Below are positions 63,697-64,000 of a stretch of DNA of 64,000 nucleotides, in pieces (the stretch's first letter is position 1; the number at the start of each line of letters is the position of its first letter). Below the pieces are notes generated by a model. That model was not told where the DNA came from. It was given only the letters and a program-made list of their open reading frames with translations, and did not search any database. The DNA is from RGIG9060 sp045645985 (GTDB taxonomy: Bacteria > Spirochaetota > Spirochaetia > Treponematales > Treponemataceae), in contig JAZRJV010000020.1 in the NCBI GenBank assembly GCA_045645985.1, positions 1 to 64,000 of the forward strand. Direction: 5' to 3'. The translations under genes and the position numbers were made by a program.

Positions 63697-63999
63697 TCAA
63701 AAAAATGAATCTGTCCTATCATCTTGCTCTGCCCTTTCTTTTTGCCCTTCTAGCCATGGTAAATCGTAAGCGTCTACCTCGATATTTTTTCTAGAGTCAA
63801 AACCATAATCTTTACAAAATTTTTCCAAAATTCGTGGAAATTCATCCCATTTATATTTCCCTAATTTTGTCTTTAATTTTATTGTTAGCCAAGTTCCACG
63901 ATAATATAAACTGTTTTGTTCAATTTCAATTCTACCACCGTACTTCTGAGCAATTTCTTCATTTACATCCCATACAATATACTTTACATACCAGCGTTC
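63697..63999 (-). CDS. Hypothetical protein, C-terminal 100 residues (runs off the window)
   Basis: An open frame enters from the right edge and ends with TGA at 63697-63699. The residues include RGTWLTIKLKTKLGKYKWDEF, EKFCKDYGFDSRKNIEVDAYDLPW and a hydrophilic tail. No family recognised. The start is outside the window. Confidence 0.7.
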   Translation of the reverse strand, partial: ERWYVKYIVWDVNEEIAQKYGGRIEIEQNSLYYRGTWLTIKLKTKLGKYKWDEFPRILEKFCKDYGFDSRKNIEVDAYDLPWLEGQKERAEQDDRTDSFF

Positions 64000-64000
64000 A

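Noticed and set aside
1..64000. tRNA or rRNA genes and attachment sites
   Set aside because: No cloverleaf or rRNA-like stretch was noticed by eye, but a proper covariance scan was not possible.

Overview
The window is AT-rich bacterial DNA that most likely comes from a gut or host-associated Treponema-like spirochaete. Three things point there. The CRISPR-associated nuclease at 1558-2679 has its predicted active-site residues at D294, E308 and K310, the same numbering I recall for the characterised Card1 of Treponema succinifaciens. There are several lipoproteins and secreted proteins of LPP20, CsgG-like and BspA/LRR type. The remaining genes are those of a large defence and mobile region, with little core metabolism (only purC).

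Layout. (1) 1-4822: two CRISPR arrays with the same 35-nt repeat (20 and 23 repeats) flank a card1 gene and a 65-aa ORF whose ribosome binding site lies inside a perfect hairpin. No cas1, cas2, csm or cmr gene is present, so the type III effector that would make the activating cyclic oligoadenylate must lie outside the window. (2) 4823-28664: an accessory island with an HNH-like nuclease, DUF1810, a UvrD-like helicase/MoxR/VWA group, a PLD-family protein, a DnaE-like protein that has lost catalytic residues, zinc-ribbon microproteins, a WYL regulator, a hydrolase, a group of small membrane proteins and an AddAB-like helicase-nuclease pair. Many of these genes share an upstream element, TTGTCAA-N20-TTATA, at fixed spacing. 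(3) 28750-31210: purC, a fragment of an ADP-ribosylglycohydrolase gene and a Sel1/TPR protein. (4) 31280-36832: a WYL regulator divergent from a lipoprotein/LPP20/CsgG-like/BspA-like operon, with two copies of a palindromic operator between them. (5) 36941-42625: a PcfJ-like protein, a DUF6884/GIY-YIG/DUF7662 cassette and a TPR/DUF4145-like protein. (6) 62306-42799 (minus strand): one tightly packed operon of about 15 genes. It is led by a Cro-type regulator and carries a PLD/SNF2-type helicase, a YhcG-family nuclease, DUF4391, an AlbA/Schlafen protein, a GmrSD-like enzyme, an OLD-type ATPase with a TOPRIM partner, GapS4a/GapS4b, a type III modification methyltransferase, a nucleoside-deoxyribosyltransferase-like protein, a type III restriction subunit and a NERD nuclease. 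(7) 62359-64000: small hypothetical genes and the 3' part of a gene that runs off the window.

How the parts may work together: the window reads as a stack of anti-phage modules under at least three kinds of local control (WYL regulators with palindromic sites, a Cro-type repressor, and the shared TTGTCAA element). The least explained parts are the inactivated DnaE-like protein, the shared promoter element, and the deoxyribosyltransferase-like protein placed between mod and res. All functional calls come from reading the sequence; no database search was run.
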